A stretch of DNA of 64,000 bases from Pelagibius sp. CAU 1746 (lineage in GTDB: Bacteria > Pseudomonadota > Alphaproteobacteria > Kiloniellales > Kiloniellaceae): positions 2,542,001-2,606,000 of the forward strand of contig NZ_JBDOQT010000001.1 of assembly GCF_039839785.1 (NCBI RefSeq). The letters run 5' to 3'. The translations under genes and the position numbers were made by a program. This document shows, piece after piece, positions 36,128-45,339 of the stretch; positions within the stretch are counted from its first letter, which is position 1; each line of letters begins with the position of its first letter. Under the pieces are notes generated by a model. It saw only the letters and a program-made list of their open reading frames with translations, was not told the origin of the DNA and made no database searches.

Positions 36128-36484
36128 TCAGCGGACCCGGGCGGCGCTGCTGGCCATCGTGTCCGGCTGGCGGAAGCAGTTGATGGCACCGAGGGTCCGG
36201 TAGCAGTAGGTGCCGGCCCGTTGCGCCGCGGCCTCGGCCTCGGCGGCCTTGCGCTGCTCCTCGGTCATGGTTTCGTGACAGTACCCCTCACCGTTGGCCA
36301 GGCTGAGGGTCGAGCAGTCCTTGTCGAAGGCCCAAGTGGCGACGTGGTCGCCGATGGTCTTGTCGGTATGGACGAAGGTCACGAGGGAAGCGCCGGCCAG
36401 CATCGCCTGGGAGCCCGGATCGCAGGCCGCGAGGGTCGCCATGAGAAGGGGGACGGCGAAGAGGGACTTGTGCTGCAGCCTCAT
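36128..36484 (-). CDS. Hypothetical lipoprotein with conserved Cys residues
   Basis: A 118-residue protein. The ATG at 36484 begins a lipoprotein signal (MRLQHKSLFAVPLLMATLAAC, lipobox LAAC), with AGGAGCT upstream; longer in-frame starts give an improbable basic leader. The mature part has a VTFVHTDKTIGDHVATWAFDKDCSTL segment, then GEGYCHE and a C-terminal GTYCYRTLGAINCF, with four cysteines likely to form two disulphides. Similar lipoproteins, with the DKTIGDH...DCS...GYC signature, occur in related Alphaproteobacteria. The function is unknown. Confidence 0.75.
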   Translation of the reverse strand: MRLQHKSLFAVPLLMATLAACDPGSQAMLAGASLVTFVHTDKTIGDHVATWAFDKDCSTLSLANGEGYCHETMTEEQRKAAEAEAAAQRAGTYCYRTLGAINCFRQPDTMASSAARVR

Positions 36485-36758
36485 ACCTTGAGCTCCTGAT
36501 TGCCGCGGTGCCTGCGGCCAACTGTCGTTCCTGACCTTGGCGTCCTGACAAGGGGGCCGTTGGCGCTTAGGATGGCGCCTGCAGGGGATGCTGCGCACGG
36601 CCGCCGGGCAGGGCCCGGAGTGTTGGATTTTCGCCAAACACCCAACTTCAGTCTGGCGGTCCGCGCTGAAGAATCTGTTAACGTTCCAGATGTTTGCTGA
36701 TAGATTAGAAAACCGTCATAAGCATCTGTTTATACAATGAAGATGGAGTCGGGAATTC

Positions 36759-37310
36759 ATGGCGAAATCGCCCCCTATCTGCGACTTCGGCTGGAGCGCG
36801 GCGGACTTCTCGCTGCAGGGCATCGACGGTAAGGCCTACAGCCTGTCCGACATCGCCGGCCCGAAGGGTGTGTTGATCGTTTTCATGTGCAACCACTGCC
36901 CCTATGTGCGCTCCATCGCCGGCCGCTTGGGCGAGGAGGCCAGGGCCCTGGCGGCGCTGGGGATTGGCGTGGCGGGCATCAACGCCAACGACCCCACGGC
37001 CTATCCGGAGGATTCCTTCGAGAATATGAAGGCCTTCGCCCGTGATCACGGACTGGATTTTCCCTACCTGGTGGACCCCACCCAGGAGACGGCCCGGGCC
37101 TACGGGGCGGTCTGCACGCCCGATTTCTTCGGCTTCAACAAGGATCTGCAGCTTCAGTACCGGGGGCGCCTGGATGAATCGCGGACGGCCCCGGTGCCCA
37201 ATGCGCGAAGAGAGCTCTACGAGGCCATGAAGCTGATCGCGGAGACCGGCAAGGGGCCGGAGGATCAGATCGCTTCCATGGGCTGCAGCATCAAGTGGAA
37301 GGCCGCCTGA
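36759..37310 (+). CDS. Thioredoxin-like (AhpC/TlpA-type) protein
   Basis: A 183-residue protein without signal peptide. Thioredoxin fold motifs: FSLQGIDGKAYSLSDIAGPKGVLIVFMCNHCPYVRSI with a CNHC redox pair, AALGIGVAGINANDP, then VDPTQETARAYGAVCTPDFFGFN with the cis-proline before DFF. This is the widespread 'thioredoxin family protein' with a CxHC active site. It probably acts as a cytoplasmic thiol reductase or peroxiredoxin-like enzyme. It is preceded by a GGAG site and is alone on the plus strand. Confidence 0.85.
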   Translation: MAKSPPICDFGWSAADFSLQGIDGKAYSLSDIAGPKGVLIVFMCNHCPYVRSIAGRLGEEARALAALGIGVAGINANDPTAYPEDSFENMKAFARDHGLDFPYLVDPTQETARAYGAVCTPDFFGFNKDLQLQYRGRLDESRTAPVPNARRELYEAMKLIAETGKGPEDQIASMGCSIKWKAA

Positions 37311-37519
37311 GGCCCGGAGGGCTGCGAGGGCGAAGCCGCCGCCGCAAAAGGCGTAGCGCCGAAAAGCGGTGAATCCGTGGTTGATGAAGCCGGGGAAGGG
37401 CTTTATCAACGAAGCGCCTTCGGGTGTTCAAGGGGTCGGCACGGAAGACCGGCAGCGGTTCCCGGAGTTGAATCGCCGGGACCGGCGCAGCCGGCGGGGC
37501 GAGTAATAGGGAGTGGCCA

Positions 37520-38161
37520 GTGGCCGATATCTTTCAGGAAGTCGATGAGGATCTGCGCCGCGACAAGGCGGCGGAGTGGTGGAAGCGCTACAGTCTCTTC
37601 ATCTATGCCGCAGCGGTGGTGGTGGTGCTTGGCGTGGCCGGCTACAAGGGCTGGCAGGCCTATGACCAGAAGCTGCGCGGCGAGCGTTCCAACAGCTATG
37701 CCGAGGCTCTCGCCCTGATCGACGGCGGCGACGAAGCCAAGGCCCGGCAAGTGCTGGCCGCGCTCAGCGATCCCGCGGGCGATGGCTACGCGCTGCTCGC
37801 GGCCTTGACCGAGGCTCAACTCGCCGCTGAAAGCGACGATGCCGCCGCCGGGCAGATTTGGCAGCGGCTGGCCAGCGAGGGCACTTCCGGACCCGCGATG
37901 AGCCAGCTCGGGAGCTTGCTGATCGTCTTGGAACGGATGGACGACGGCGATCCGGCGGTTCTGCGGGGTGAACTGCAGTCCCTGGCAGGCCCCGAGGCAC
38001 CTTACCGCTTTACCGCCCTGGAGCTGCTGGCGGTCCTGGCCTTGCGCGAAGGCGACCGGGAAGCGGCGCGCGAGCACTTGGTCAAGATCACCGACGATCC
38101 CGCCGCGCCTAGCGGCAGCCGCAGCCGCGCCGCGGAACTGCTCGCCTCCTTGCCTGGATGA
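37520..38161 (+). CDS. Membrane-anchored tetratricopeptide protein (YfgM-like)
   Basis: A 213-residue protein from a GTG start. A single N-terminal transmembrane helix (about residues 27-47, YSLFIYAAAVVVVLGVAGYKGW) is followed by TPR-like repeats (ALALIDGGDEAKARQVLAALSDPAGDGYALLAALTEAQLAAES, and two more). This is the periplasmic TPR protein YfgM, linked in Escherichia coli to SecYEG and outer-membrane protein folding. The following gene is a BamB-like lipoprotein and then der, the same order as yfgM-bamB-der in many Proteobacteria, which supports the assignment. The spacing to the lipoprotein gene is 7 bp. Confidence 0.85.
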   Translation: MADIFQEVDEDLRRDKAAEWWKRYSLFIYAAAVVVVLGVAGYKGWQAYDQKLRGERSNSYAEALALIDGGDEAKARQVLAALSDPAGDGYALLAALTEAQLAAESDDAAAGQIWQRLASEGTSGPAMSQLGSLLIVLERMDDGDPAVLRGELQSLAGPEAPYRFTALELLAVLALREGDREAAREHLVKITDDPAAPSGSRSRAAELLASLPG

Positions 38162-38168
38162 TTTTCCG

Positions 38169-39500
38169 ATGTCTCTAATGTTCAAGCGCCTCCTGTTGCC
38201 GCTTTCCCTGCCGCTCGTGGTTTCCGCCTGCGGCATCAGCGACTGGTTCGGGGAGACCGAGGCTCCGCCGCTGCCCGGCCAGCGCATCGCCATTCTGGCC
38301 TACGAGCGCGGCCTCAGGGCCGACCCCACGATCGCTGACGTACCCGTGCGCCTGCCGGAGCCCTATATCAACACCGATTGGGCGCAGCCCGGCGGCAGCG
38401 CCGCCCACGCCATGTATCACCTCTCGCTCAGCGCCAATCCGCGCCGGGTCTGGAGCGCCGACTTGGGCGAGGGGTCGGGCGACGTGGCCCAGTTGCTGGC
38501 CCAGCCCATCGTCGTCGAGGACGCCGTCTACGCCATGGACGCGCGTTCCACCGTTTCCGCCTTCTCGGCCACCAACGGCAGCCGCCTGTGGCGGGTCGAC
38601 CTGGAGGACGACGACGAGGACGGCATCTACTTCGGCGGCGGCATCGCCGCAGAGGGGGGCAGGATCTTCGTTTCCACCGGTTTCGCACGGATCTTTGCCC
38701 TGGACGCGAAGACGGGCGAGCTGCTGTGGATCCACAAGGCGCCGGGGCCCATGCGCGGGGCTCCCGTGGCCAGCGACGGACGGGTCTTCGTGGTCACCCT
38801 GGACAACCAGCTTCTGGTGCTGAACGCCGAGACCGGCGAGCGCCTATGGAACCACGTCGGCGTGCAGGAGACCGCCGGTCTGCTGGGGACGGCGAGCCCG
38901 GCGGTGTCGCGTAACACGGTCGTGGTGCCCTATTCCTCGGGCGAGGTCCTGGCGCTTCTGACCGACGACGGCCGCACGGTATGGAGCGAGAACCTCAGCG
39001 CCATCCGCCGGCTCGATCCGCTGGCCGACATCGCCCAGATCCGGGGCTTGCCGGTGATCGACCGCGACCTCGTCTTCGCGGTCAGCCATGCCGGCCAGAT
39101 GCTGGCGGTCAACCTGCGCCAGGGCGTGCGGGCCTGGCAGGCGGACGTCGGCGGCGTGCAGATGCCTTGGGCGGCGGGGGATTTCCTCTACGTGCTGACC
39201 AACGACGGCCAGGTCGTCTGCCTGCAGCGGCACGATGGGCGCATCCGCTGGGTGACGCCGCTGCCGCGCTTCGCCGACCCGGAGGAGCAGGACGTGCCGA
39301 TCCGCTGGCGCGGCCCGGTGCTGGCCGGCGACCGGCTGGTCATCGCCGGCTCGCACGGCGAGGTGATCTCGGTGTCGCCCTACGACGGGAAGCTGCTCGG
39401 CTTCTTCGACCTGGGCGACGGGGCCGCGGTGGCCCCGGTGGTCGCCAACAACAGCCTTTATCTGGTCACCAACGGCGGCGATCTGGTCGCCCTGCGCTAG
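38169..39500 (+). CDS. bamB: BamB-like PQQ-repeat outer membrane assembly lipoprotein
   Basis: A 443-residue lipoprotein (lipobox VSAC after MSLMFKRLLLPLSLPLVVSAC). The rest is built of about eight beta-propeller repeats of the PQQ type, each with a W-x-(V/A)-D or GxLLW unit: SRLWRVDLEDDDE, TGELLWIHKAPGP, TGERLWNHVGVQE, GRTVWSENLSA, VRAWQADVGG, GRIRWVTPLPR. BamB helps the Bam complex insert outer-membrane beta-barrels. Longer and more variable repeats than in Escherichia coli are usual for Alphaproteobacteria. It lies between the TPR protein and der, as expected for bamB. Confidence 0.88.
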   Translation: MSLMFKRLLLPLSLPLVVSACGISDWFGETEAPPLPGQRIAILAYERGLRADPTIADVPVRLPEPYINTDWAQPGGSAAHAMYHLSLSANPRRVWSADLGEGSGDVAQLLAQPIVVEDAVYAMDARSTVSAFSATNGSRLWRVDLEDDDEDGIYFGGGIAAEGGRIFVSTGFARIFALDAKTGELLWIHKAPGPMRGAPVASDGRVFVVTLDNQLLVLNAETGERLWNHVGVQETAGLLGTASPAVSRNTVVVPYSSGEVLALLTDDGRTVWSENLSAIRRLDPLADIAQIRGLPVIDRDLVFAVSHAGQMLAVNLRQGVRAWQADVGGVQMPWAAGDFLYVLTNDGQVVCLQRHDGRIRWVTPLPRFADPEEQDVPIRWRGPVLAGDRLVIAGSHGEVISVSPYDGKLLGFFDLGDGAAVAPVVANNSLYLVTNGGDLVALR

Positions 39501-39623
39501 CCGCTCCGGCCCGCCCCGCAGCGGCCCGTTCCCGGACGCCCGCCGGGGGCGGAGCGGGGCCCGGCCGGAAGGCGCCCCGCGATGGGGCTTGCGGCGGGGT
39601 CTTCCGCACCCTATTCCAGTGCC

Positions 39624-41030
39624 ATGACCATCACCGTCGCCATCATCGGACGCCCCAACGTGGGCAAGTCGACCCTCTTCAACCGGCTGGTCGGGCAGCG
39701 CCTGGCGCTGGTCGACGACACGCCGGGCGTCACCCGCGACCGCCGCGAAGGGGAGGCCAACCTCTTCGGGCTGGAGTTCCGGGTCATCGACACCGCCGGC
39801 CTGGAGGAGGTCTTCGACGCCAGCCTGGAGGGCCGCATGCGCGCGCAGACCGAGCGTGCCGTGGCGGAGTCCGACCTGGCGCTGCTGGTCATCGACGCGC
39901 GCGCCGGGATCACCGCCCTGGACGAGCACTTCGCCCGCTGGCTGCGGCGCAGTGGCAAGCCCGTGGCCCTGGTCGCCAACAAGTGCGAGGGACGGGAAGC
40001 CGAAGCCGGTCTCAACGACGCCTACAGCCTGGGCCTGGGCCAGGCGATCCCGATCTCCGCCGAGCACGGCCTGGGCATGAGCGATCTCTACGACGCCGTT
40101 GTCGCGGTGGCGGAGAAGGCGGAGGAAACCCTGCCCGAAGAAGCGCCGGAGGGGGGGGAAGCCGAAGCCGAGGCGCCGGAGGAAACCGGCGGCGTGCTGC
40201 AGCTCGCCGTAGTCGGCCGGCCCAACGTCGGCAAGTCGACCCTCATCAACAAGCTGCTGGGCGAGGAGCGCCTGCTGACCGGCCCCGAGGCGGGCATCAC
40301 CCGCGATTCGATTGCCGTGGAATGGGCCTACAAGGGCCGTCCGCTGCGCCTGGTGGATACCGCCGGGCTGCGCCGCAAGGCGCGGGTGGTGGAGAAGATC
40401 GAGAAGCTCTCGACGCAGGACACCCTGCGCGCCATCCGCTTCGCCCAGGTGGTGGTGCTGCTGCTGGACGTGGAGGAGGGGCTGGAAAAGCAGGACCTCA
40501 CCATCGCCCGCATGGTGGTGGACGAGGGCCGGGCGCTGGTGATCGGCGTCAACAAGTGGGACTCCTGCCGCGAGCGCGACGCCGCCTTGGCGGCCATCCA
40601 AGACCGCCTGCTGCGCTCCCTGCCGCAGACCCGCGGCATCCCCGTGGTGACGCTCTCGGCGTTGCAGGGCCACAATATCGGCGCGCTGCTAGAGGCGGTG
40701 TTCCAGGCCTACGACGTGTGGAACCGCCGCGTCGCGACGGCGGACCTGAACCGCTGGCTGGATGCGGTGACCTCGTCGCACCCGCCACCGGCGGTGAACG
40801 GGCGGCGCGTGCGTCTGAAATACATGACCCAGGCCAAGACGCGCCCGCCGACCTTTGCCATCTTCTGCTCCAAGCCGCAGGAGCTGCCGCCCTCCTACCT
40901 GCGCTACCTGGAGAACGGCTTGCGCGAGGCCTTCGACCTGCCGGGCACGCCGATCCGCCTCAACTTCCGCAAGGGCGACAACCCCTACGCGGGCCGGAAG
41001 AAGCCGAAGAGCGACAGGAAGAATCGCTAG
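39624..41030 (+). CDS. der: GTPase Der, ribosome assembly
   Basis: A 468-residue protein with two tandem GTPase domains. First P-loop GRPNVGKST at 9-17, second at 198-206. Each has DTxG switch II (DTAGLEE, DTAGLRR) and NKxD-type specificity loops (NKCEG, NKWDS). A C-terminal KH-like domain follows. The segment between the two domains is long and Glu-rich ([16 protein letters not shown]), as in other alphaproteobacterial Der proteins. It functions in 50S subunit maturation. The ATG at 39624 begins directly at [11 protein letters not shown]. Confidence 0.96.
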   Translation: MTITVAIIGRPNVGKSTLFNRLVGQRLALVDDTPGVTRDRREGEANLFGLEFRVIDTAGLEEVFDASLEGRMRAQTERAVAESDLALLVIDARAGITALDEHFARWLRRSGKPVALVANKCEGREAEAGLNDAYSLGLGQAIPISAEHGLGMSDLYDAVVAVAEKAEETLPEEAPEGGEAEAEAPEETGGVLQLAVVGRPNVGKSTLINKLLGEERLLTGPEAGITRDSIAVEWAYKGRPLRLVDTAGLRRKARVVEKIEKLSTQDTLRAIRFAQVVVLLLDVEEGLEKQDLTIARMVVDEGRALVIGVNKWDSCRERDAALAAIQDRLLRSLPQTRGIPVVTLSALQGHNIGALLEAVFQAYDVWNRRVATADLNRWLDAVTSSHPPPAVNGRRVRLKYMTQAKTRPPTFAIFCSKPQELPPSYLRYLENGLREAFDLPGTPIRLNFRKGDNPYAGRKKPKSDRKNR

Positions 41031-41080
41031 GCCGCCGGAGCCGCGCGCCAAGTCGCATCGGCCGCGGCCCGGCGGCGGCG

Positions 41081-41716
41081 TCAGCCCAGATCGGGCTCGG
41101 TTGCCTTGAAGTTATCGACGTCCTGCATCCGCTGCCACCAATCCGAGACGCCGGGCACGCTGAGGATTTGCTCGGCATCCGGGGTCAGCGAGACATAGAA
41201 GATGATCGGTCCGAGCAGGTAGTCGGCGAGACTCGGCTTACTGCCGGCCAGCCAGGGGGCGTCTCCTTTGTTCTCCATCAGCAGCGTCAGAAGCTTTGCG
41301 CTGTCTTGCAGGCAGACCTGGCGCTGCTCCTCGTTCTTGCCGCCGATGAAGTCGGGAAAGAGGTGATAACCGGCGACCCCCACCAGGGCGCCGTAGCCGT
41401 AGCTGTTGATGAGGCTGATCGCCTCGTTCATGCGCGCACGGTCCCCTGCGCTTTTCGGCATGCAGGAGGGATCCGGCAGGGTCTCTTCGAGATAGCGGCA
41501 GATGGCGTCGGTCTCCCGAATCCGCATGCCGTCGATATCGATCACCGGGACCTTGCCGAAGGGATGCCTGGCGAGGTGATCCGCCTGTCGCGGCTCGCCG
41601 GCCAGCACATTCACCGGCACCTGGTCGTAGTCGACTCCCTTGTCGGCGAGCACCATGCGGACGGTGCGCACGTAGGTGGATCCATCGAAACCATAGAGAA
41701 CGGGTTTGTCGGACAT
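41081..41716 (-). CDS. Glutathione S-transferase family protein
   Basis: A 211-residue protein. The N-terminal thioredoxin-like domain reads KPVLYGFDGSTYVRTVRMVLADKGVDYDQV and contains the cis-Pro segment GKVPVIDIDGMRIRETDAICRYLEE, which holds the glutathione gamma-glutamyl group. The all-helical C-terminal domain follows (residues 90-211; WLAGSKPSLADYLLGPI). The catalytic residue is probably the Ser/Tyr of DGSTYVR. The enzyme would conjugate or reduce small electrophiles; the substrate is not known. The ATG at 41716 starts MSDKPVLYG; it faces der with only 50 bp between. Confidence 0.88.
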   Translation of the reverse strand: MSDKPVLYGFDGSTYVRTVRMVLADKGVDYDQVPVNVLAGEPRQADHLARHPFGKVPVIDIDGMRIRETDAICRYLEETLPDPSCMPKSAGDRARMNEAISLINSYGYGALVGVAGYHLFPDFIGGKNEEQRQVCLQDSAKLLTLLMENKGDAPWLAGSKPSLADYLLGPIIFYVSLTPDAEQILSVPGVSDWWQRMQDVDNFKATEPDLG

Positions 41717-42007
41717 TTCTGCTCCTTGTCGTCGTGGCTTCTTTTCGCTGGGGAGGAACCCGCGAAAACGCTGGTCCCGGCTGCGGCTGTCCCGCGGCCC
41801 AGGTATGGAAGTGCTTCCACGCTCAATTGAAGGCGGCGCGGAGTTCCCTGTCCGCCTTCCGCGCGATGGTGTCATCAACAGGTCTCAAACTAGGTCGCGG
41901 TCCGGCAAATCAAGGGGTGGGGCAGCGGCCGGCGCGACATGTGTTGCTCCTGCGGATCGCGGCTTCTGCTAAACTGCTTGAGGGTTGTCAGGATTGGGAG
42001 AGCGACA

Positions 42008-42778
42008 GTGGCGACGGTCGAGAACGAAGGTGCGAGCCTCTATTACGAAACCCACGGCGAAGGGCCGGCGGTGGTCTTCGCGCACGGGCGCGGCGGCAAC
42101 TGTGCGTCCTGGTGGCAGCAGGTCCCTCACTTTGCGAAGCACTTCAAGGTCATCGTCTTCGATCACCGTGGCTTCGGGCGCTCGCGCTGCGACGGCGCGC
42201 ACTTCGAGGCCGCCTATTTTTCCCGAGACATCGCCGCCATCCTGGATGCCGAGGGTATCGACAAGGCCGCATTGGTCTGCCAGTCGATGGGCGGCTGGGG
42301 CGGGTTGAAGCTGGCGGTGACTCAGCCGGAGCGCGTCGCCGCTCTCGTGCTGGCCAGCACGCCCGGCGGTCTGGACACGCCCAAGGCCACCGCGGCGATC
42401 GAGCATATCGCCTCCGGCGCCATCCCGCCGGGCACGGGGCAGATCGGCAAGAGCTTCGTCGCCGCCAATCCGGAAGGGGCTTACCTGGCCCGGCAGATCT
42501 CCGGCCTCAACTCCAACTTCCCGCGCAGCTTCAACCGACTCACCTCGGCCAAGGCGGTCTCGCTTCGGGAACTCCAGGGCTACGCCTTGCCGACCTTGGC
42601 AATCACCAGCACGGAGGACGTGCTGTTCCCGCCGGAAGTGATGGAAGAGGTGGCGGCAACGATCCCCGGCGCGCGGCTGGAGGTTATTCCCGGCGTCGGC
42701 CACTCGACCTATTTCGAGGCGCCGGAGACCTTCAATGCGCTGGTCTTCGGCTTTCTGAGGGACATCTTGCTCAACTAA
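42008..42778 (+). CDS. Alpha/beta fold hydrolase
   Basis: A 256-residue protein from a GTG start with GGGAGAG before it; starting further upstream gives an implausible Cys/Arg-rich leader. The alpha/beta-hydrolase core is clear: VVFAHGRGGNCASWW (HG oxyanion turn), DHRGFGRS, the nucleophile elbow VCQSMGGWGG (Ser), TSTEDVLFPPEV (acid region) and the catalytic His in GVGHSTYFEAPE. The family covers esterases, haloalkane dehalogenases and lactonases; without a structural motif the reaction is not assigned. Monocistronic. Confidence 0.88.
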   Translation: MATVENEGASLYYETHGEGPAVVFAHGRGGNCASWWQQVPHFAKHFKVIVFDHRGFGRSRCDGAHFEAAYFSRDIAAILDAEGIDKAALVCQSMGGWGGLKLAVTQPERVAALVLASTPGGLDTPKATAAIEHIASGAIPPGTGQIGKSFVAANPEGAYLARQISGLNSNFPRSFNRLTSAKAVSLRELQGYALPTLAITSTEDVLFPPEVMEEVAATIPGARLEVIPGVGHSTYFEAPETFNALVFGFLRDILLN

Positions 42779-43116
42779 TAGGGAAGATGACGGGGGTGTC
42801 TATTAACCCTCGGTATGTCCACCACCCCCGCAAGAAAAAGCCGTGGCCGCAGAGGGCGAAGGCTACTCCGAATCCTATGGAAACCTTGGAAAGCTTGGCT
42901 GTTGGGCAGTTGCTCCGGCCGAACGACCCCGGTCCTGTTCGCAGGAATTACTTGCCTCAAGTAGGACAAATTTTCCGTGGTATTTGTAGTAACAGCCGAA
43001 TTTAAGGCTTTGTGCATTCCTAGGATGCAGATTGCGTCTTGATCAAGCCGAGTATAAAGCACTGGCGGCTTTGTTCATGGAACGCAATTACATCCACGGC
43101 GCGAAGAAGTTCTAAC
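42779..43116. other. Intergenic region without a recognisable gene (338 bp)
   Basis: It separates the hydrolase from the pentapeptide-repeat gene. Some frames stay open but give no family-like protein. The final part is AT-richer than the surroundings, consistent with a promoter. Confidence 0.4.
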
Positions 43117-44172
43117 ATGTACTACGAATCGAAGAATATTATCATCTCCAAACGCCATATTTCACAGGACGCCTTGGAAAAACTCGCCATCGTCAGCGGC
43201 CGCTTCGCCACGCGGCGGCGCGACGGCCGGCGAATCATCATGCAGAAGTGCTTGTTGGCCGGGCTGAACTTCCAGGACATGTGCTTCGCCGAGGCCCAGT
43301 TCCTGGCCTGCAATTTCTCAGGCGCCGACCTGACTGGCGCGGATTTCAGCCGCGCGAAGCTCTTTGCCTCGAAATTCGAGGGGGCGAACCTGACCCGCGC
43401 CAACTTCCATCGCGCGGACCTGCGCGCGGCCACCTTCGACAAGGCGCTGCTGGATGGGACGTCGTTTGACCGGGCCGACCTTCGAAAGGGGGCGATCATC
43501 ACCGGTGAGGACGACGACCTGCAGGTATCGCGCGAGCTTACGTCCTCGTTCCGCGATGCCGACCTCAGCCGCACCGATCTCAGCTATGCCCAGTTGAAGG
43601 ACGTCGACTTCAGCGGCGCCAACCTGGACGAGACCAATCTGGAAGGCGCCGATTTGCGGGGCAGCCGCTTTGTCGGTGCGGCTTTTCGCAGCGCCCGCCT
43701 CAACAATGCCAGCCTGCACGAGGTGGACCTGCGCGGCGCGAGCTTCGAGGCAATGAACGTCGGCGAACTGGGTATCGAAGCCGCGCCGGCCAAGCCGATC
43801 GACGACGGCGAACTGAACGAGATCCTGGATCAGCACGAACGCTGGGTCGACAGCGGCGGCCGGTTGGGCAACCGCGCCGACTTCACGGCCCACAACCTTG
43901 CCGGCCGCAGTCTGGCGGAGCGGAACCTGGCGGCCATCTCCTTCGTCAACTCGAACCTCAAGGAAGTGGATTTCCGCGGCGCGGTGCTGGCCGCCTGCGA
44001 CTTCACCAACGCCAATCTGCGTGCCGCCAATCTCTCGCACAGCGACCTTCGGGGCAGCAACCTGGCGAGCGCCCTCCTGGAAGAAGCCCGCTTTGAACGG
44101 GCCGATATCGGGACGCTGCCCGAAACCGGCATGCAGACCCGCTTTCCCGAGGGGTTCGTGCTCAGCGCCTAG
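43117..44172 (+). CDS. Pentapeptide repeat protein
   Basis: A 351-residue protein. The first 45 residues (MYYESKNIIISKRHISQDAL) are a non-repeat cap. Then comes a pentapeptide block (A(D/N)LxxxF type: ACNFSGADLTGADFSRAKLFASKFEGANLTRANFHRADLRAATF), an insertion with EDDDLQVSREL, a second block (RDADLSRTDLSYAQLKDVDFSGANLDE), a linker (DQHERWVDSGGRLGNRADFTAHNLAG) and a third block to the end. Such proteins form right-handed square beta-helices. The linker is found in other alphaproteobacterial members. Qnr-like gyrase binding is one known role for some members but cannot be assumed. AAGAAG precedes the ATG. Confidence 0.85.
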   Translation: MYYESKNIIISKRHISQDALEKLAIVSGRFATRRRDGRRIIMQKCLLAGLNFQDMCFAEAQFLACNFSGADLTGADFSRAKLFASKFEGANLTRANFHRADLRAATFDKALLDGTSFDRADLRKGAIITGEDDDLQVSRELTSSFRDADLSRTDLSYAQLKDVDFSGANLDETNLEGADLRGSRFVGAAFRSARLNNASLHEVDLRGASFEAMNVGELGIEAAPAKPIDDGELNEILDQHERWVDSGGRLGNRADFTAHNLAGRSLAERNLAAISFVNSNLKEVDFRGAVLAACDFTNANLRAANLSHSDLRGSNLASALLEEARFERADIGTLPETGMQTRFPEGFVLSA

Positions 44173-44375
44173 AGTCTTCTCCAGTGCCATAGCCTGGTGC
44201 GCTGCCGGCCGCATCGTTTCCTGATGGGGACTCCGAGCGGAGGGAGGTCTTTCTCGCGCATAAAATAAACATATAAAACATGTAATTTAATTATTATTCC
44301 CTATTTGATATTGTAATTTGGCTTGGCCGGGCTATCTCAAGGCTCAGGTTTCTCCCCCCATGAAAGGCGCTGCGC
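44173..44375. other. AT-rich intergenic region
   Basis: Around 44258-44330 the DNA is strongly AT-rich (runs such as ATAAAATAAACATATAAAAC), in contrast with the GC-rich surroundings. It probably holds the promoter of the downstream ATP-grasp gene. No small gene or RNA is recognised. Confidence 0.5.
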
Positions 44376-45308
44376 ATGCCCCGTATCCATGTCCTGCACG
44401 AGAACCCTGACTGGCTGCCCCCGCTGGCCGCGGCCCTGGACGGCAGCGGCGCGGCCTGGGAGGACTGGCTGCTGGTGGAGCGCGCCATCGATCTCTCGGT
44501 GGCCCCGCCGGAAGGGGTTTTCTACAACCGCATGAGCGCGTCCTCGCACACGCGCGGGCATCGCTACTCGGCGGAGCTGACGGCGGTCACGCTGGCGTGG
44601 CTGAGCCAGTACGGGCGGCGGATCGTCAATGGCCCTGCCGCGCTGGACCTGGAGATCAGCAAGGTGCGCCAGTACGCGGCCCTGGCCCGCGCCGGCGTGG
44701 CGACACCGCGCACGGTTCCTGTGGTCGGCAAGGACAAACTGGTCGCTGCCGCGCGGCAGGCCTTTGGCAAGGGGCGCTTCCTGCTGAAACCGAATCGCGG
44801 CGGCAAGGGCCTGGGCGTTCACCTCTTTGAGGACGCCGACGATCTCGCCGGGTTCCTGGAGACCTTCGACTACGAGGCGCCGCTGGATGGCGTACACCTG
44901 CTGCAGGACTACGTGGTCACGCGTGAGCCCATCGTCACGCGCGCGGAATTCGTCGGCGGACGCTTCCTCTATGCCGTCGAGGTCGATACCAGCAACGGTT
45001 TCGAGCTCTGCCCGGCTGATGTCTGCAGCCTGCCCGGCGCGGCGCGGCCGGCCTTCAAGGTGGTGGAGGACATCGACGCGGGCTTGAAGGCCCGGCTGGA
45101 ACGTTTCCTGCAGCTCGCCGACATCGAGATTGCCGGCATCGAGTTCGCCGTCGGTGCGGACGGCTTGCCGCTGGTCTATGACGTGAACACCAACACCAAC
45201 TACAACTCCGAGGCCGAAGCCGCCGCCGGCGTGGATGTCACCGGCATGGAGGCCATCGCCGGCTTCCTGAAGGGCGAGCTGAACAAGCGCCTGCGCGAAG
45301 CCGCCTGA
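44376..45308 (+). CDS. ATP-grasp (RimK-like) ligase family protein
   Basis: A 310-residue protein with an ATP-grasp fold. A Rossmann-like start (MPRIHVLHENPDWLPPLAAAL) is followed by the central region LEISKVRQYAALARAGVATPRTVPV and GKGRFLLKPNRGGKGLGVHLF (ATP-binding Lys and the glycine-rich loop), then VLLQDY-type motifs and the C-terminal metal-binding segment VYDVNTNTNYNSEAE with the Asn/Asp/Glu pattern. RimK-type ATP-grasp enzymes join a carboxylate to an amine. Which amino acid or peptide is joined cannot be told from sequence. It is alone on its strand, next to an SDR on the other strand. Confidence 0.82.
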   Translation: MPRIHVLHENPDWLPPLAAALDGSGAAWEDWLLVERAIDLSVAPPEGVFYNRMSASSHTRGHRYSAELTAVTLAWLSQYGRRIVNGPAALDLEISKVRQYAALARAGVATPRTVPVVGKDKLVAAARQAFGKGRFLLKPNRGGKGLGVHLFEDADDLAGFLETFDYEAPLDGVHLLQDYVVTREPIVTRAEFVGGRFLYAVEVDTSNGFELCPADVCSLPGAARPAFKVVEDIDAGLKARLERFLQLADIEIAGIEFAVGADGLPLVYDVNTNTNYNSEAEAAAGVDVTGMEAIAGFLKGELNKRLREAA

Positions 45309-45339
45309 ACCGTCGACCGGTCCGGCCGGGCGCCGGCGG

